Part shown: positions 49,966-61,369 of the stretch, piece by piece
Layout of the letters: each line of letters starts with the position of its first letter
How positions within the stretch are numbered: position 1 is the stretch's first letter
DNA from: Larimichthys crocea
Lineage: Eukaryota; Chordata; Actinopteri; Sciaenidae
DNA length: 64,000 nt
NCBI RefSeq assembly: GCF_000972845.2
Contig: NC_040021.1
Span: 7,669,291 to 7,733,290 of the forward strand
Direction: 5' to 3'
Notes under the pieces: model-generated
Told to the model about the DNA's origin: nothing
Seen by the model: the letters and a program-made list of their open reading frames with translations, nothing else
Databases searched by the model: none
Position numbers and translations under genes: made by a program

Positions 49966-52900
49966 ATGGGGAAACAAAACAGCAAACTGCGGCCCGAGGT
50001 GCTGAACGACCTGAGGGAAAACACAGAGTTCACCGACCACGAGCTGCAGGAGTGGTATCGCGGCTTCCTCAAGGACTGTCCCACCGGCCACCTGACTGTG
50101 GAGGAGTTCAAGAAGATCTACGCCAACTTCTTCCCCTACGGAGACGCCTCGAAGTTCGCCGAGCACGTCTTCCGCACGTTTGACACCAACGGCGATGCCA
50201 CCATCGACTTCAGGGAGTTCATCATTGCCCTGAGCGTGACGTCTCGTGGCGGGCTGGAGCAGAAGCTGCGCTGGGCTTTCAGCATGTACGACCTGGACGG
50301 CAACGGATACATCAGCCGGGCAGAGATGCTGGAGATAGTTCAGGTGAGGACACAGTGACTGAATACTACATCAGGGTTTCATTATGGATGGATGTGCTGT
50401 ATCGACTGTCTCATCAGCCTTTTTCTGCTTCATCTGAGATGTAGATGTGACAGGTGAACTATAGCTGTTGTTATAGGGCTGCAACTCTTCAAGACATTAC
50501 ATTTTTAATCAAATAAGACAAAGAAAAGCTGCTGGAATCGAGGACACTTTGATATTTTTACTTGATAAATTCCAGTTAATCAATTCTCAAAATAGTAAAT
50601 TAACCAGTTATTCTTTAATCTAATCGTTTGACCGCTAATTCCTTGTGTTGTGTGCATTTTATTTGACTTTTTACACACTGTCCAGCTAAGCAGTCAGGAT
50701 ATTTTCACCTCACATCATGGATGCAGGCTGCCCTTTCTGTTTTTTCTTATCACTGTGGCTATATTTACTCTTCCAATATGGTTAGCTGAGCAGCCTGCAG
50801 GGCCATATCAATATTGGTTCAGTCTGTTGTGTTTGTGGATACAAATGAATGTAAAAAAAAAAAAAAAAAAGCTGCAGTGCTTTTGTTACTGTAGAATACT
50901 TTCTGGTTTTCAGCTAACACACAAAAAAGAAAACCTTTCTGTGTATAGTTTTAGAAAACACTCTGTTGAGAGAGACTCACTGTGAGTAACAGCAGGCTGA
51001 ACATCGTCATTACCAGGTAACAAAAGAAAACAGGTCAAAGCATTCAGACTAAACCACTAACAAATACGTCAGATGGGAGAAGTTATTTTTCATCTTCACT
51101 GCCTCAAAGCTTCACACAGACAACTAACCAAATATGCACATAACAGAAATCCTTCTTACCCTCCTTTGTAGGCGATTTACAAGATGGTGTCATCAGTGAT
51201 GAAGATGCCTGAGGATGAATCAACACCAGAGAAAAGGACAGATAAGATTTTCAGACAGATGGACATCGACAATGATGGTAAGACTGATGTTTTATTAAGC
51301 GCTATATAAGCATTTAAAAACAATGAATAAATCGTTTTAATAATCGATGTGGCTGTATGCCGCCGTATGTGTTTATTAATGCATTTGTCAGCGGCTATAA
51401 CTCCTCCTCTGGGCACCCATGAGTGGAGGCTGCAGTATAAACAGATACTGAATGATAACACAGTAAAATAAAATTAGTAATCATATAAATTGTCTTCATA
51501 GGAGGAACGATGTACATAAATAATCACACAAAGCTGAGATATGCCAACACTCAGAATGAAACATAAACTACAAACACATTAAACTAACATGTAGAGCTAG
51601 ATGAAGGTTCACACTACTATACTAGAATTAGTATTATCTGTGTAGTGGCCTTTTTTACCACAAGCTCCTAGGCCTAGATCACTTAGTCTGGTGTGTGTGT
51701 TTTATTTGGACACATGTTGTTGTGTAATCACGATGCAACAAGGAAGAGGAACTTGAATTTGCAGGTTATTAAGCCAAAACTTTTCAACTCAGTCTGTCAC
51801 CGACTTGATAATTTCCTTTATATGGTTCACACAGTTACGCCAAAAGTCAATCCATAGCACAGGAGACCATGCTTTTCTACCTTTATCTGCACCCATGTGC
51901 ACTCAAAACTGCCTTAATGCGTCACCAAACCCGTCGCAAACGTCAACTGTATTACAAAGATACCATCCTCTATTCAACATACACGTTGACTTCACACATA
52001 AATATTAGCAGAACATTCATTACAACATTTTTACGAAATAAAGATACGTGACTTAATTGCCTCTTACAATCTGAAGTAAAAAAAAAAAACAACACACACA
52101 CTATCACACCAGGACAGCAAAAAGAATATATGGACATATCACAAAACATTAGTTTTGTTAACAGTCTCTGACATTTTACATTTATCACCGCAGAGCAGTT
52201 TAGTGAGTAACAGGAAGGTGGGCCACAGAGCGAGAGAGACACAGAGGATGTCACATAACAACTTGAGATAATGAACACTACAAGATCATTAACAGCCTTT
52301 TGCATCGGAGCCTGCTGAGACGCCTCGATGCCGGTGGTTTGACATTTAGTGTGAAAAGGTGACGCTGCACCCATGTGATCTGTACCTCAGCATTTCTAAA
52401 GTCTCACTGTTCCGAATGCTTCAGTCACATCTCAGTGAGATATTTAAAGCGATTCCTATGGCAGCGGATAAGCTTGTGTTGAAGCAGAAGGTCAACGTTG
52501 TGTCTTAAGTTTTCTAACGTTGTGTGGCACCGCAGACCGACAGCTGCCAAGATAAAGATTGAGAATATATAACATGCAGATGGAAATAAACCCCACCATG
52601 TGTACACAACCTACACCTAGACCTCTTAACGGAGCCTGCGTTTGTCCCAACGGACACAGATAATATGAAATAAGCCTCTTTCAGCTCATCCCAGAAGATT
52701 TGCCCACAGGTTTAACCTCACTGTGGGTCTTACCTGAGTTGGGGGCATAACTTGAAGCTTCCCTGACAATAAAACCACCAAGTTTGTGGCACTGTAAAAA
52801 CACACTGACATCAGCAATCAACCTAAAAGTCCAGTTATTTTAAAAGAAGTCAGCAGCGTCTAACACTGTAAGGCCTGTAAAGGAAAGTCACAGCATAGTC

Positions 52901-54113
52901 ATAGGCAAGATATTTAGCGAGCTCGCTTCTCTGATATCTCCAGTGTGACGTTCAATAGTTTTGAGACTTAACCGACAAAGGCCGCAACCCTTTGCAACCC
53001 TTTGTATCCGTTGTCTTGGCTGTTGCTGGGAACCTCTAATAAAGTAGCACAAAATGATTGCAACATCCTTGCAAGCATGTGGTGAAACAAAAGAGTTCAA
53101 AGTGTAGCTTAAGGACATTAAAATCAATTTTTAAATGTTACAGGAAGAGCAGCTAAAATTGGAATAATGCGCTCTATTCTTGGTTTTGGTTTATTGCCGA
53201 GCTGCTGAGTTTTGAATGATCTGAAGACCGGTAAGAAGGGCATTAGAGATTTCAAACACATCACGGTGTGCTCGTACATTTATCTTTGTGCTAGATTAGT
53301 CAAATTGATTTATTATTTAAAACATCCGCTGCTGCTGTCAGTTGCATTTTGCAGTGCTCATTGTTAATTGCTTCGAATTTACTTGAAGTTTAAGACACTA
53401 AAAATCTCAACTAAATATCAATTGGTGATAATAAAATAATGAACATGTCATCACTCAACTGAAGCTCATTTGGGTTTAATACCTATTAGAAAACATGACA
53501 AACATAGTTGTCCCGTTTAGATAAGAATCCCACGTAACAGAAATATTAATTTGATTTCTTTTTTGTCATTTAATTTGTATTTATAGTTGTTTTTATGGCA
53601 GGCTTATATGTAGCCAGAACCAATTAATTCTAAGATATGAACGTAATTTGTAAATTAACTAGAAATTATTCGGTTTGATACTCCTATAAACCATATTTGG
53701 TGTTTGGTGTTGTAATAATGAGACGTTACATTATTTACATTACATGGAAGTTGAAAATGAAGCACAACAGCATCACCTGCTGGATGTTGATGTTGACAGC
53801 GATGAATGACTCAATTATTCAATCATAAAAATGTTAAATCACATTGTCATAAAGGTTGTTAGTGTTATCTCAGTGTTTATGCTTTAGGTGCATGAACTCA
53901 AACATCAGAATCTCTTCTGTTGATTTTCGTGGGTGGGCTGCTGCACGAATCACACACATCATCACACGTTCGACTGCTGCTGACTGTGAATCTTTTTTTG
54001 GTCTCCGCATCACAGGTAGACTGTCTTTGGAGGAGTTCATTAAAGGTGCCAAGAGCGACCCATCCATTGTCAGACTGCTGCAGTCGGATCAGGGAGCCTC
54101 TCGTCAGTTCTGA
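49966..54113 (+). CDS. hpcal1: Hippocalcin-like protein 1 (neuronal calcium sensor, VILIP-3)
   Basis: Ca2+-myristoyl switch protein of the visinin-like family, acting in the cytosol and at membranes of neurons. Coding exons are 49966-50343, 51172-51277 and 54016-54113; 582 nt encode 193 aa, the exact family length. The N-terminal MGKQNSK provides the myristoylated Gly2. EF1 is degenerate with the family's Cys-Pro (residues 38-39). EF2 is [12 protein letters not shown] (73-84), EF3 [12 protein letters not shown] (109-120), EF4 DIDNDGRLSLEE (157-168). Two points are odd: loop position 6 of EF2 is Ala instead of the usual Gly, and the C-terminus reads [10 protein letters not shown] where human HPCAL1 ends QCDPSSASQF. 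The fit is better to HPCAL1/hippocalcin than to HPCAL4 or VSNL1, and the neighbour pdia6 matches the human HPCAL1 region. Introns 50344-51171 and 51278-54015 hold no other exon that I recognise. Confidence 0.93.
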
Positions 54114-54674
54114 GGAGAGAGACAATAACAGACACACGCTCTCTCGAAAAACACAATCACAAACCCACACATCCATCCAGCTTCATGCTGCTCCGCAGTC
54201 GTCACACCTCCCCTCGACAGACAATCCTTTCATTTTAACCACGCTCCATGTCTTAAATGTTTACATTAATGGATACTTCTCTTTTGTCAATGTGGCTCCA
54301 TTTCTGTGGACTATGACGTGCTTTCAGTTGAGGTATTCTGTGTTTATGCTTTCCCAAAGCTCTCCTGCCTTGAAATGGTTTTTATCCGTACTCCACAAGT
54401 GAAGTGCCATATCATATATTTATACTGACTGGATTATGCGCTTGCAAGTATTATGACTCCCGTTATGTTACACTAAGAGGAAACTAATTACATCACTTGG
54501 TATAATTTGATTGGACTTAACTGTGTTGAAAAGTGGCTTGTCGTTGTTCAGGATGTAGCTTAACAGGTTGCTGCTCTGGACGAGTTCTGTATGCCTTTGG
54601 TTATTGCATGCGCTCAGTGATATGAGTTTTCTGATGTTGTAACAGTTTATGTGAATAATGAGGCCGTGATTGTT

Positions 54675-54690
54675 TTTATTCCTTTTTATT
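54675..54690 (-). terminator. Candidate poly(A) signals of pdia6
   Basis: Two AATAAA hexamers on the minus strand (54680-54675 and 54690-54685), about 600 nt past the pdia6 stop. No AATAAA or ATTAAA was seen between them and the stop. They lie inside the hpcal1 3' UTR on the other strand. Confidence 0.5.
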
Positions 54691-54728
54691 TTTGTAACAA
54701 AAATGTCATTTTGTTTTCACACAATTGA

Positions 54729-54734
54729 AATAAA
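54729..54734 (+). terminator. Poly(A) signal of hpcal1
   Basis: AATAAA 616 nt after the hpcal1 stop, the first one downstream on the plus strand. Confidence 0.65.
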
Positions 54735-55284
54735 GTCGTGTAAGAAAAATCTACACAAGAAGTCCCGCAGTATTCCCCTTGTCCTGGACAGACATGATGC
54801 AAACCCACCGAGATTCACACTTACTGATTTAAAAAAAAAGAAGAAGAGAACAAATATATAGTCACATCAGGTTGGACATTGAAGTGTTACTTTGACAAGT
54901 CCACATCTTAAAATTGGTGCTTGAAGGTGGCCGAAGAGGGGAGAGGGGGGAATGATGTTTGAAAAAGACTGAAATGCCACACTCCTCTCCTCAGCTCAGG
55001 TGGTGGGGGCCTTAGAAATATGCAGCTTCTACCGTTCAGCAGGTATGTGAGGCAGGATTCACTCCAGGGAGACGACACCCCCTCCCCTCCTGTTCCCGTG
55101 AGACTTAACAAAGATGAGGTGAGAAACTGCAGGTGTCTCTCTAATGCGTCTTTTCTGGAGTATTTCAGTAACTGGGCAACCGGGCTTCCCATTCGTCCAC
55201 AGGAGAGGGGAGGCGGGTCGCGCAGGACCAGACCAGACCAGATTCAACCAAGCCAATCTGGATCAGATCCCGACCCGTTTGGGC

Positions 55285-58200
55285 TCATAACTCGTCCTTA
55301 TCATCATAATCCAGGTCTACATCACTGAGGTCGTAGTCCTCCTCCTCCGGAAGCTGCGGTTGACGGGGAGGATAAAATAAAGACAGACTGTCAGCAAAGC
55401 TTCTGACAAACACATTTTCCTGGATCATAGACAGACTTAAAAACTGTGGTGGTCTCTTAAATTCAGACAAGTAACTACAGATGGACTTTCACTCTGAGAA
55501 AACAAATATCTGGATTTTTGGTAGAACTCCAAATACTATTACATAACAGGTTTTCTTGACATAATCTTCTGTGTGCACGGTTACTGTACAAACAAACTCC
55601 TCCAGGAGCATTTCAGAACTTGCTCAGATTTAGTAATTCATCCATGGCCTATGTGCTTCTAAATATGCTGCGTAGTTAAACAGGTTGTTTTATTTTGAAA
55701 TTATCGATGCCGTTTCTGTGTCCGACTTCTGGGCCAGCTCGAGCTGCTCGGTGCAGATAGACGCGAGTTGAAAGTGGCATCCCTTGAAAATAAAAAACAG
55801 CCGTATTCACTTCTGAAATGGACCACAGCACTTCTACTGGGGTTCGAAACATTGACTAGAACGGCAGCAATTAACCCATTAGTTGTGAGTTAAAGTCTTT
55901 AACCCACAACATCGAGATTGTGCTATGACAGAAATAAAACTGAACTTCGCTGCAGAACAGACAGAGAATATTGTCTGCATCTTCCCAGACGTCTGCTGAA
56001 TAGTTTTGCTTTCTTTGTCTTCTTCTCTTAAGAGACCACTTTGATGCTCCCACTCACCTGTCCATCTTTGCCGTCCCAGGCCTCAACAGCGTGAATCTTG
56101 GGCATGGAACCGCCTCCGAATGTGGCGGTTGAGCCACGGCCCACGGAAAGCTCCCTGAGGAGAAGATGAACCATGTGAGCACCATCACTCAATTTACACC
56201 CAAGTGTACTTTTTTTTCCCCCCTTCTTGTCAAAACGGACACCCTCTCACCTGAGGAACTCATGAATGCCAGTCTCGCTGAAGGAGCCCCTGAGCAGGGC
56301 AAATTTCATCTTGCGTGAGTTGATGGCGGCCATGGCGGGGTAGCCAAATCCACCGATACCCAGAGAGGCCTCCAGCTCCATCTGAGCTCCAGCCTCAGCC
56401 CACAGCCAGCTGACGGAGGAAGAAGGCGCTGTTAGTCACAGTCGTAATGAGTCATTCAAACAATAATATCTGTGACTGCTCTCTCATCCTTACCCCCACA
56501 TCTTCTTCTTGTACTTCTCAGACATCTTTAACATCACATCCAGGTAGCCGTTTCTACCTTCTGCACCTATTGAGACACAAGGACAGTGGATGGTGAGTGA
56601 TTCAAGAATTAAAAAATCGATCTTTGGTTTGAGAGATGTACGTACACTACACTAGTTTCCAACAGCGTTACTGCTTTTGATTAACTATTGAATAATACAG
56701 ATTCTCACGTAAAGATAGAGTTCAAGTTCAGCGTTTGTTGTGACTACGTTCATATGTCTGTGTGGTCTCACCTGTGTCCAGGATGTGTGGCAGGACGGCA
56801 ATTATACACAGCTGACTGTCCTCACAGGTCTTCTTAATGATGTCTTCATTGAGGATCTGAGAGACGAACATTTACAGTACACATAAATGTAACGTTTTAT
56901 ATGAATTCACATCATTTTATAAACAAACACCAGCAGTTTAAACATCCATACATGGATATCTGATGTGTTGGTGTACCGACCTCCAGCAGTTCAGGAGCAG
57001 GAGCGTTGTCGGAGAACAGATCCAAACCCCTCTCGATGATGTCGCCGCGGGAGCGACCTCCTTGGTAATCTTCGGGCTCCTCACCTTTGCGGAAAATCTT
57101 GATGGTGGGGAATCCTCGGATCTACACACACACAGACAGGTTGCCATGTAGATTCAGCTGCATATCGATATTCAATCAGGAATTCAGTACAAGACAGACA
57201 TCTTTTAATTATTCTACATAGTATCATCCGAGTGACGTTCAGTGGCAAGACACGATTGTTAACTGATATGCCTGCTTGGACTGAAATGTTGCAGTACACG
57301 TGATAAAGCTGAGAGGCTTACCAGCTGTAACTGCATGATATGGAGCAAAAATTAAAGCTAATCAAGATTTGCCGTTTTGACTTTGAAGTTGGATTTCCTC
57401 AAGCAAAGTCAGCCTGATTTAATTAGAGCAGCCTGACTTTCTCTATGCTCACACAGTTTGTTTGAACAGCAACAGACACGGCCTACTAAAAAGCTGCAGA
57501 GACTTCAATTTGATATCCAGTGTCAGTGTAGAAGAGAATCCGATGTGTACAAAACACAATCGTTTGTTTGATACTGAACATTTCAAACTGTACAAGCGGG
57601 CATGTTTACAGGTCGAAGCAGATATACCTTTATATCCTAATGGCCTGAGGATCTCTAACCTTGTGAGGTCACAAAAATCACACGAGAATCCATCTTGCCT
57701 CTTCAAACAATGCGCTTATATTTGAACATATCGTCCACCAATGTACTGCATGCGTTTATCGACTGTTACTCACCCCGTAGCGGCTGGACACGGCCTGGTG
57801 CACGGTAGCATCCACGGCTCCGAGGCGAACTTTGCCCTTGGTTTGCTCCTTGATAGCCGAGGCTGCTGCTGCCCACTCGGGCTCCAGGCTATTGACAGAA
57901 CGGAGCGATGGTTATAGAAAACAGAATTCAAAAATCACGTGTGCGAGGTTTCTCATAATGTGATTCCCGTGGTTCTGAACATATTAGGCTTTACTTTCTA
58001 TTGAAGCAATAGTTCTGATTGTGTGTTTTCAGGCCGGCCTGTGGATTATCCAGACTCACTGGGATAGTTTTCCAGAAAGAAACACTATTGTTCAGTTTGT
58101 GGAACTTTACAGTGCTTTGAGCAGCACAAAAATCCATTAACTTCTTTCTTATTGGGCGCAGCAGAAATCTCAGAGACTGATATCTCACTTCTGTTATTCT

Positions 58201-60267
58201 AGTGAGACAGGGTTTCTTACAGCGACTGACTGTGTCAGATACCAAACTCACCTTTTGCAGTGTCCACACCACGGGGCGAAGAACTCCACCATCCACACGT
58301 CATCACCCTCCAACACCAACTTGTCAAAGTTGTCATCAGTGAGCTCGACCACATCCTTCTTGCTGCCACTACCCCCGCCACTCTGCAGGAAAGGAATTTG
58401 AATGTCACCCGACCATGCTCGGTGAAGCGCTTTATTTTTCAAACGACTGCAACAGCACTATTGGATGTACCTGCTTGCCAGAGCCGCCAGAGCTGCCAGA
58501 TTTGCCGCTCAGCCTGTCTTTCACCAGATTGCGCAAAGCGTTCATGGCTCCGTCGACAATGGCCTGGCTACTGCGTCCACCTGAAGGTTGAAGACACGCA
58601 GAGATCAGAATACCCGAATATAGAACCTCAACATAGAAACTATTCTATTTAACATTGAGAGCTTTTGTTTCAGTGTTGTTTTTTTGACTGTACCTTGGTA
58701 CTCCTCTGGCTTGTTCTTATTGGCTCCAAAGATCTTGATGGTGGGGAAACCTCTGACCCCATACTGACCACCCAGAGACTTGTGCTCGTCTGCGTCTACG
58801 GCACCGATCTTGACGATACCCTGAAGGATTTCAGAACAGACAGGTTGGAGTTCGCGGAAATATATAGCAAGGCCTGTTAATCATTCTCTTCACATAACAT
58901 CTGCGTGCTGACTCTGGAAATCTGCCTGTCAATAAACAAGCTACTTATTATTATTTATTAATATTTGACACTGGTCCCATATCTGCCCACATCTCACGCC
59001 TCCCTTTGTAGTTATTCTCACTGCTGAGTTATAAACTTCTGATCATTTGTAGGTGGAACAGAGCTGCGAGTTCGAGCTTAGCAATCATGATCTAGCTTCA
59101 GAGTTGTCTTTTGGATCCTGTTCTTTAACAATGCAAATTTTATTATCACATCATCATAACTTTGTCGAGCTCTGACAGGACGAGGAAATGTTTTATCGCT
59201 GGGAATGTCTCCAGCTGAGACGACAACAACACCTGTCAGTCACTTTGCAGCCCGGTCGGCAATAAACTTCAAGATGACCGGAGACATTTTTGTTTACCTT
59301 GAGGGCAGTGGCCGCTTTCTTCCAATCAGGAGTCAGACTCTGGCAGTGGCCGCACCTGTGGTGATAAACAGAGGGAGGAACACAAAGATGAATCTACTTT
59401 TAAAATACACACACACACACACACACACACTCTCTCTTCAAGAAAGATAGGTGTCAAACAGCATTCAAGCGTGGACACGTAATTTTATCAGGAGACATTC
59501 CTGCAGTCCTTTCGCATCAAACGATCCAATATATCTGGTGAATATTATTTAACACCATCTTAGTGAATTTGCCTTTGCTTCTTGTACATGACGCATCATC
59601 TGACACGCTTCAGGTTTAAATGACCCGGCTCACGTCATCTCCTGTTTCGGTTTATCTCATGATTTGTTGTGTTACACATGCATCCTCTTCAAAATCTCTT
59701 TAATTGCTTTTTATGTGAGATTGCAGTGTACGGACAAACTTGTGTGAAGTCAATCCAACCTGAGGAGGAGCTACAAACATCACTGAGTCAATAAAAGTCA
59801 CCTGCACTGAAGGTATGCGGAGAAGGTCTGAGGACACTTGAATCAACTTCTGTGGACTCACCATGGGGCGTAAAACTCCACCAGCCACAGGCTGTCACTC
59901 TGGATCACCTCCTTGTTGAAGTTGGAGGGGGTCAGCCCAATCACATCATCACTGGCAGAGTAAAAAGCTTGGACAGACAGGACCAGGGAGCAGCCCAACA
60001 CTCCTGGAAAAGGATGAGGACACACAAAAGGTTTACTCAGCTCAAACTGAATAGGCTAATATTAAAAAGCAATAAGCCTTAAATGTTTATTAATTCATTG
60101 ATTGCACGATATCAGAGGCCTGGCACTGTTTCTGTGCACCTTGCTAACCAACACAAGCGAGGACGCATTCAAACACACCTATCAGTGACAAACTGACACA
60201 TGAATGATGTTTAACAGAAGCAGAAAGTGTGTTTGTGTCGTCACTCACCGAGTAAAAGTGGTCTCAT
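55285..60267 (-). CDS. pdia6: Protein disulfide isomerase A6 (P5), complete
   Basis: ER-lumen thiol oxidoreductase that forms and rearranges disulfides and attenuates unfolded-protein sensors. Thirteen exons: 60267-60249, 60003-59862, 59355-59298, 58820-58694, 58580-58471, 58382-58252, 57888-57774, 57121-56981, 56856-56772, 56566-56494, 56409-56251, 56154-56058, 55353-55285. They total 1,326 nt, 441 aa (human 440). Signal peptide 1-19 ([19 protein letters not shown]). Thioredoxin domain a has WCGHC with cysteines 55 and 58; a Ser/Gly linker at about 143-159 ([10 protein letters not shown]...) precedes domain a' with WCGHC cysteines 191 and 194. A redox-inactive b-type domain and an acidic tail follow, ending in the retrieval signal KDEL (438-441). 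All key residues are present. It is convergent with hpcal1, and an ER stress element lies upstream. Confidence 0.97.
59406..59428 (+). repeat. (CA)n microsatellite in a pdia6 intron
   Basis: About 11 CA units between the exons at 59355 and 59862. Confidence 0.9.
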
Positions 60268-60375
60268 GGTTACAAAGCTGCTCTCCGCTCGTCTCCGGTG
60301 TTAGCAACAAACTCGCCGCACGGACTGCTGCCGCTGCGTCTGCACACACACAAAAAGTACACCGAAGAATCTCAC

Positions 60376-60394
60376 CGTGGCCCGCGCTGATTGG
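60376..60394 (-). promoter_or_regulatory. Perfect ER stress response element (ERSE) of pdia6
   Basis: On the pdia6 strand the sequence is CCAAT, nine bases (CAGCGCGGG), then CCACG, an exact CCAAT-N9-CCACG with the GC-rich spacer typical of working ERSEs bound by NF-Y with ATF6. It lies about 110-130 nt before the ATG at 60267. Confidence 0.85.
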
Positions 60395-60421
60395 TCCGCC
60401 GGTGTTGACGCTGCGCCTCGG

Positions 60422-60440
60422 CCAATCAGCGTGCGCCGTG
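60422..60440 (+). promoter_or_regulatory. Imperfect ERSE-like element, opposite orientation
   Basis: CCAAT, nine bases (CAGCGTGCG), then CCGTG on the plus strand, a two-base departure from CCACG. It lies 27 bp beyond the perfect ERSE and faces the other way. The CCAAT is likely an NF-Y site; ERSE function is uncertain. Confidence 0.45.
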
Positions 60441-60763
60441 TAGTTTATAGGAGCGGCGCAACTAAAAGATGAAGAGGAGGGAAAAGAGGTGTGCGCCTCC
60501 AACCACAGAGGAGATGCAACAGATGCGACAACGAGAACACGTCAGTCATACACGACACATAAGACAGCTGAGTTACACGACATGGCACATTGCATCTATT
60601 TGAAATATATAGAAAGTTATATATAAAAGCTACTGTCGTGTTATTATAACTTTTTTTTATTGGAGACCAGCATTATACAAGTATTAGTACAAAATATAAA
60701 GTTATTCTTTCTTTTTTTTTAATGGAACATTAGAACAAAGAACCAGGGAGGTGAAGGCAAGGC

Positions 60764-60900
60764 AAGTTTATTTGTATAGCACAATTCGTACACAAGCCAA
60801 TTCATAGTGCTTTACAGAGGCAAGGGAAAACATTTGACATTAAGACAAGCAATAGCAATAGAAATAAAAAAAAAAATAAAAAAGAGAAGAAAATTTAATT
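60764..60900 (+). repeat. Fragment of a widespread teleost dispersed repeat
   Basis: GGCAAGTTTATTTGTATAGC...CACAAGCCAATTCA...AGTGCTTTACA is a block I recognise as recurring throughout fish genomes. It is followed by A-rich sequence. Family name not assigned. Confidence 0.6.
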
Positions 60901-61189
60901 AAAAACATCAGAATGTCATTTGAGACAGCAAATTTGAAAAACAATTTAAAACATTAAACGAATCACTGGATTATGATTAAAAATTCTTTAAAAATTCTTT
61001 AAAAGAGCTCAGCCATAAGCACGTGAAAAGAGAAAAGTTTTTGTGAAGAGGAGACTGACAATAATAATAAAGGTGATAGATAAATACAGGATGCCCAGTA
61101 TGTTCGCTAAAAAAGTAAATACAATAAAATAAAATAAAGAGATTGGATCTCAGATCGATTCAGTCGGAATCCCGAGAGTGAGGGTATTA

Positions 61190-61362
61190 CTGACGTGTGA
61201 TGAGAGGTTGCCCTCTTTGATAGAAATTAGCTGCTGAGCCTCGAATGTTTAACTTTTCAAAACATAAGAAGGACATTAAATCACTTAACCAAGAGGTGGT
61301 AGGAGGGGCGATTGGGCTTTTCCAATGTAATAGAATACGTCTGCGGGCTATGACGAGGCAAA
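61190..61362 (-). pseudogene. LINE (L1/Tx1-like) reverse-transcriptase C-terminal fossil
   Basis: Read on the minus strand from 61358, the frame gives ARRRILLHWKSP..., then TSWLSDLMSFL...EKLNIRG. This resembles the extreme C-terminal region of ORF2 in L1-clade fish LINEs (basic stretch, I-L-L-H-W-K, then W-L-x-D-L-M). Only about 55 codons are visible, with no reverse-transcriptase or endonuclease core, so it is a dead fragment. Assignment rests on motif recognition alone. Confidence 0.5.
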
Positions 61363-61369
61363 GTTTTAT

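Noticed and set aside
54908..55328. Open frames of about 100 codons on both strands just beyond the pdia6 stop
   Set aside because: They lie in the pdia6 3' untranslated region; the KDEL-stop at 55285 is a normal end and the frames have no recognisable similarity.
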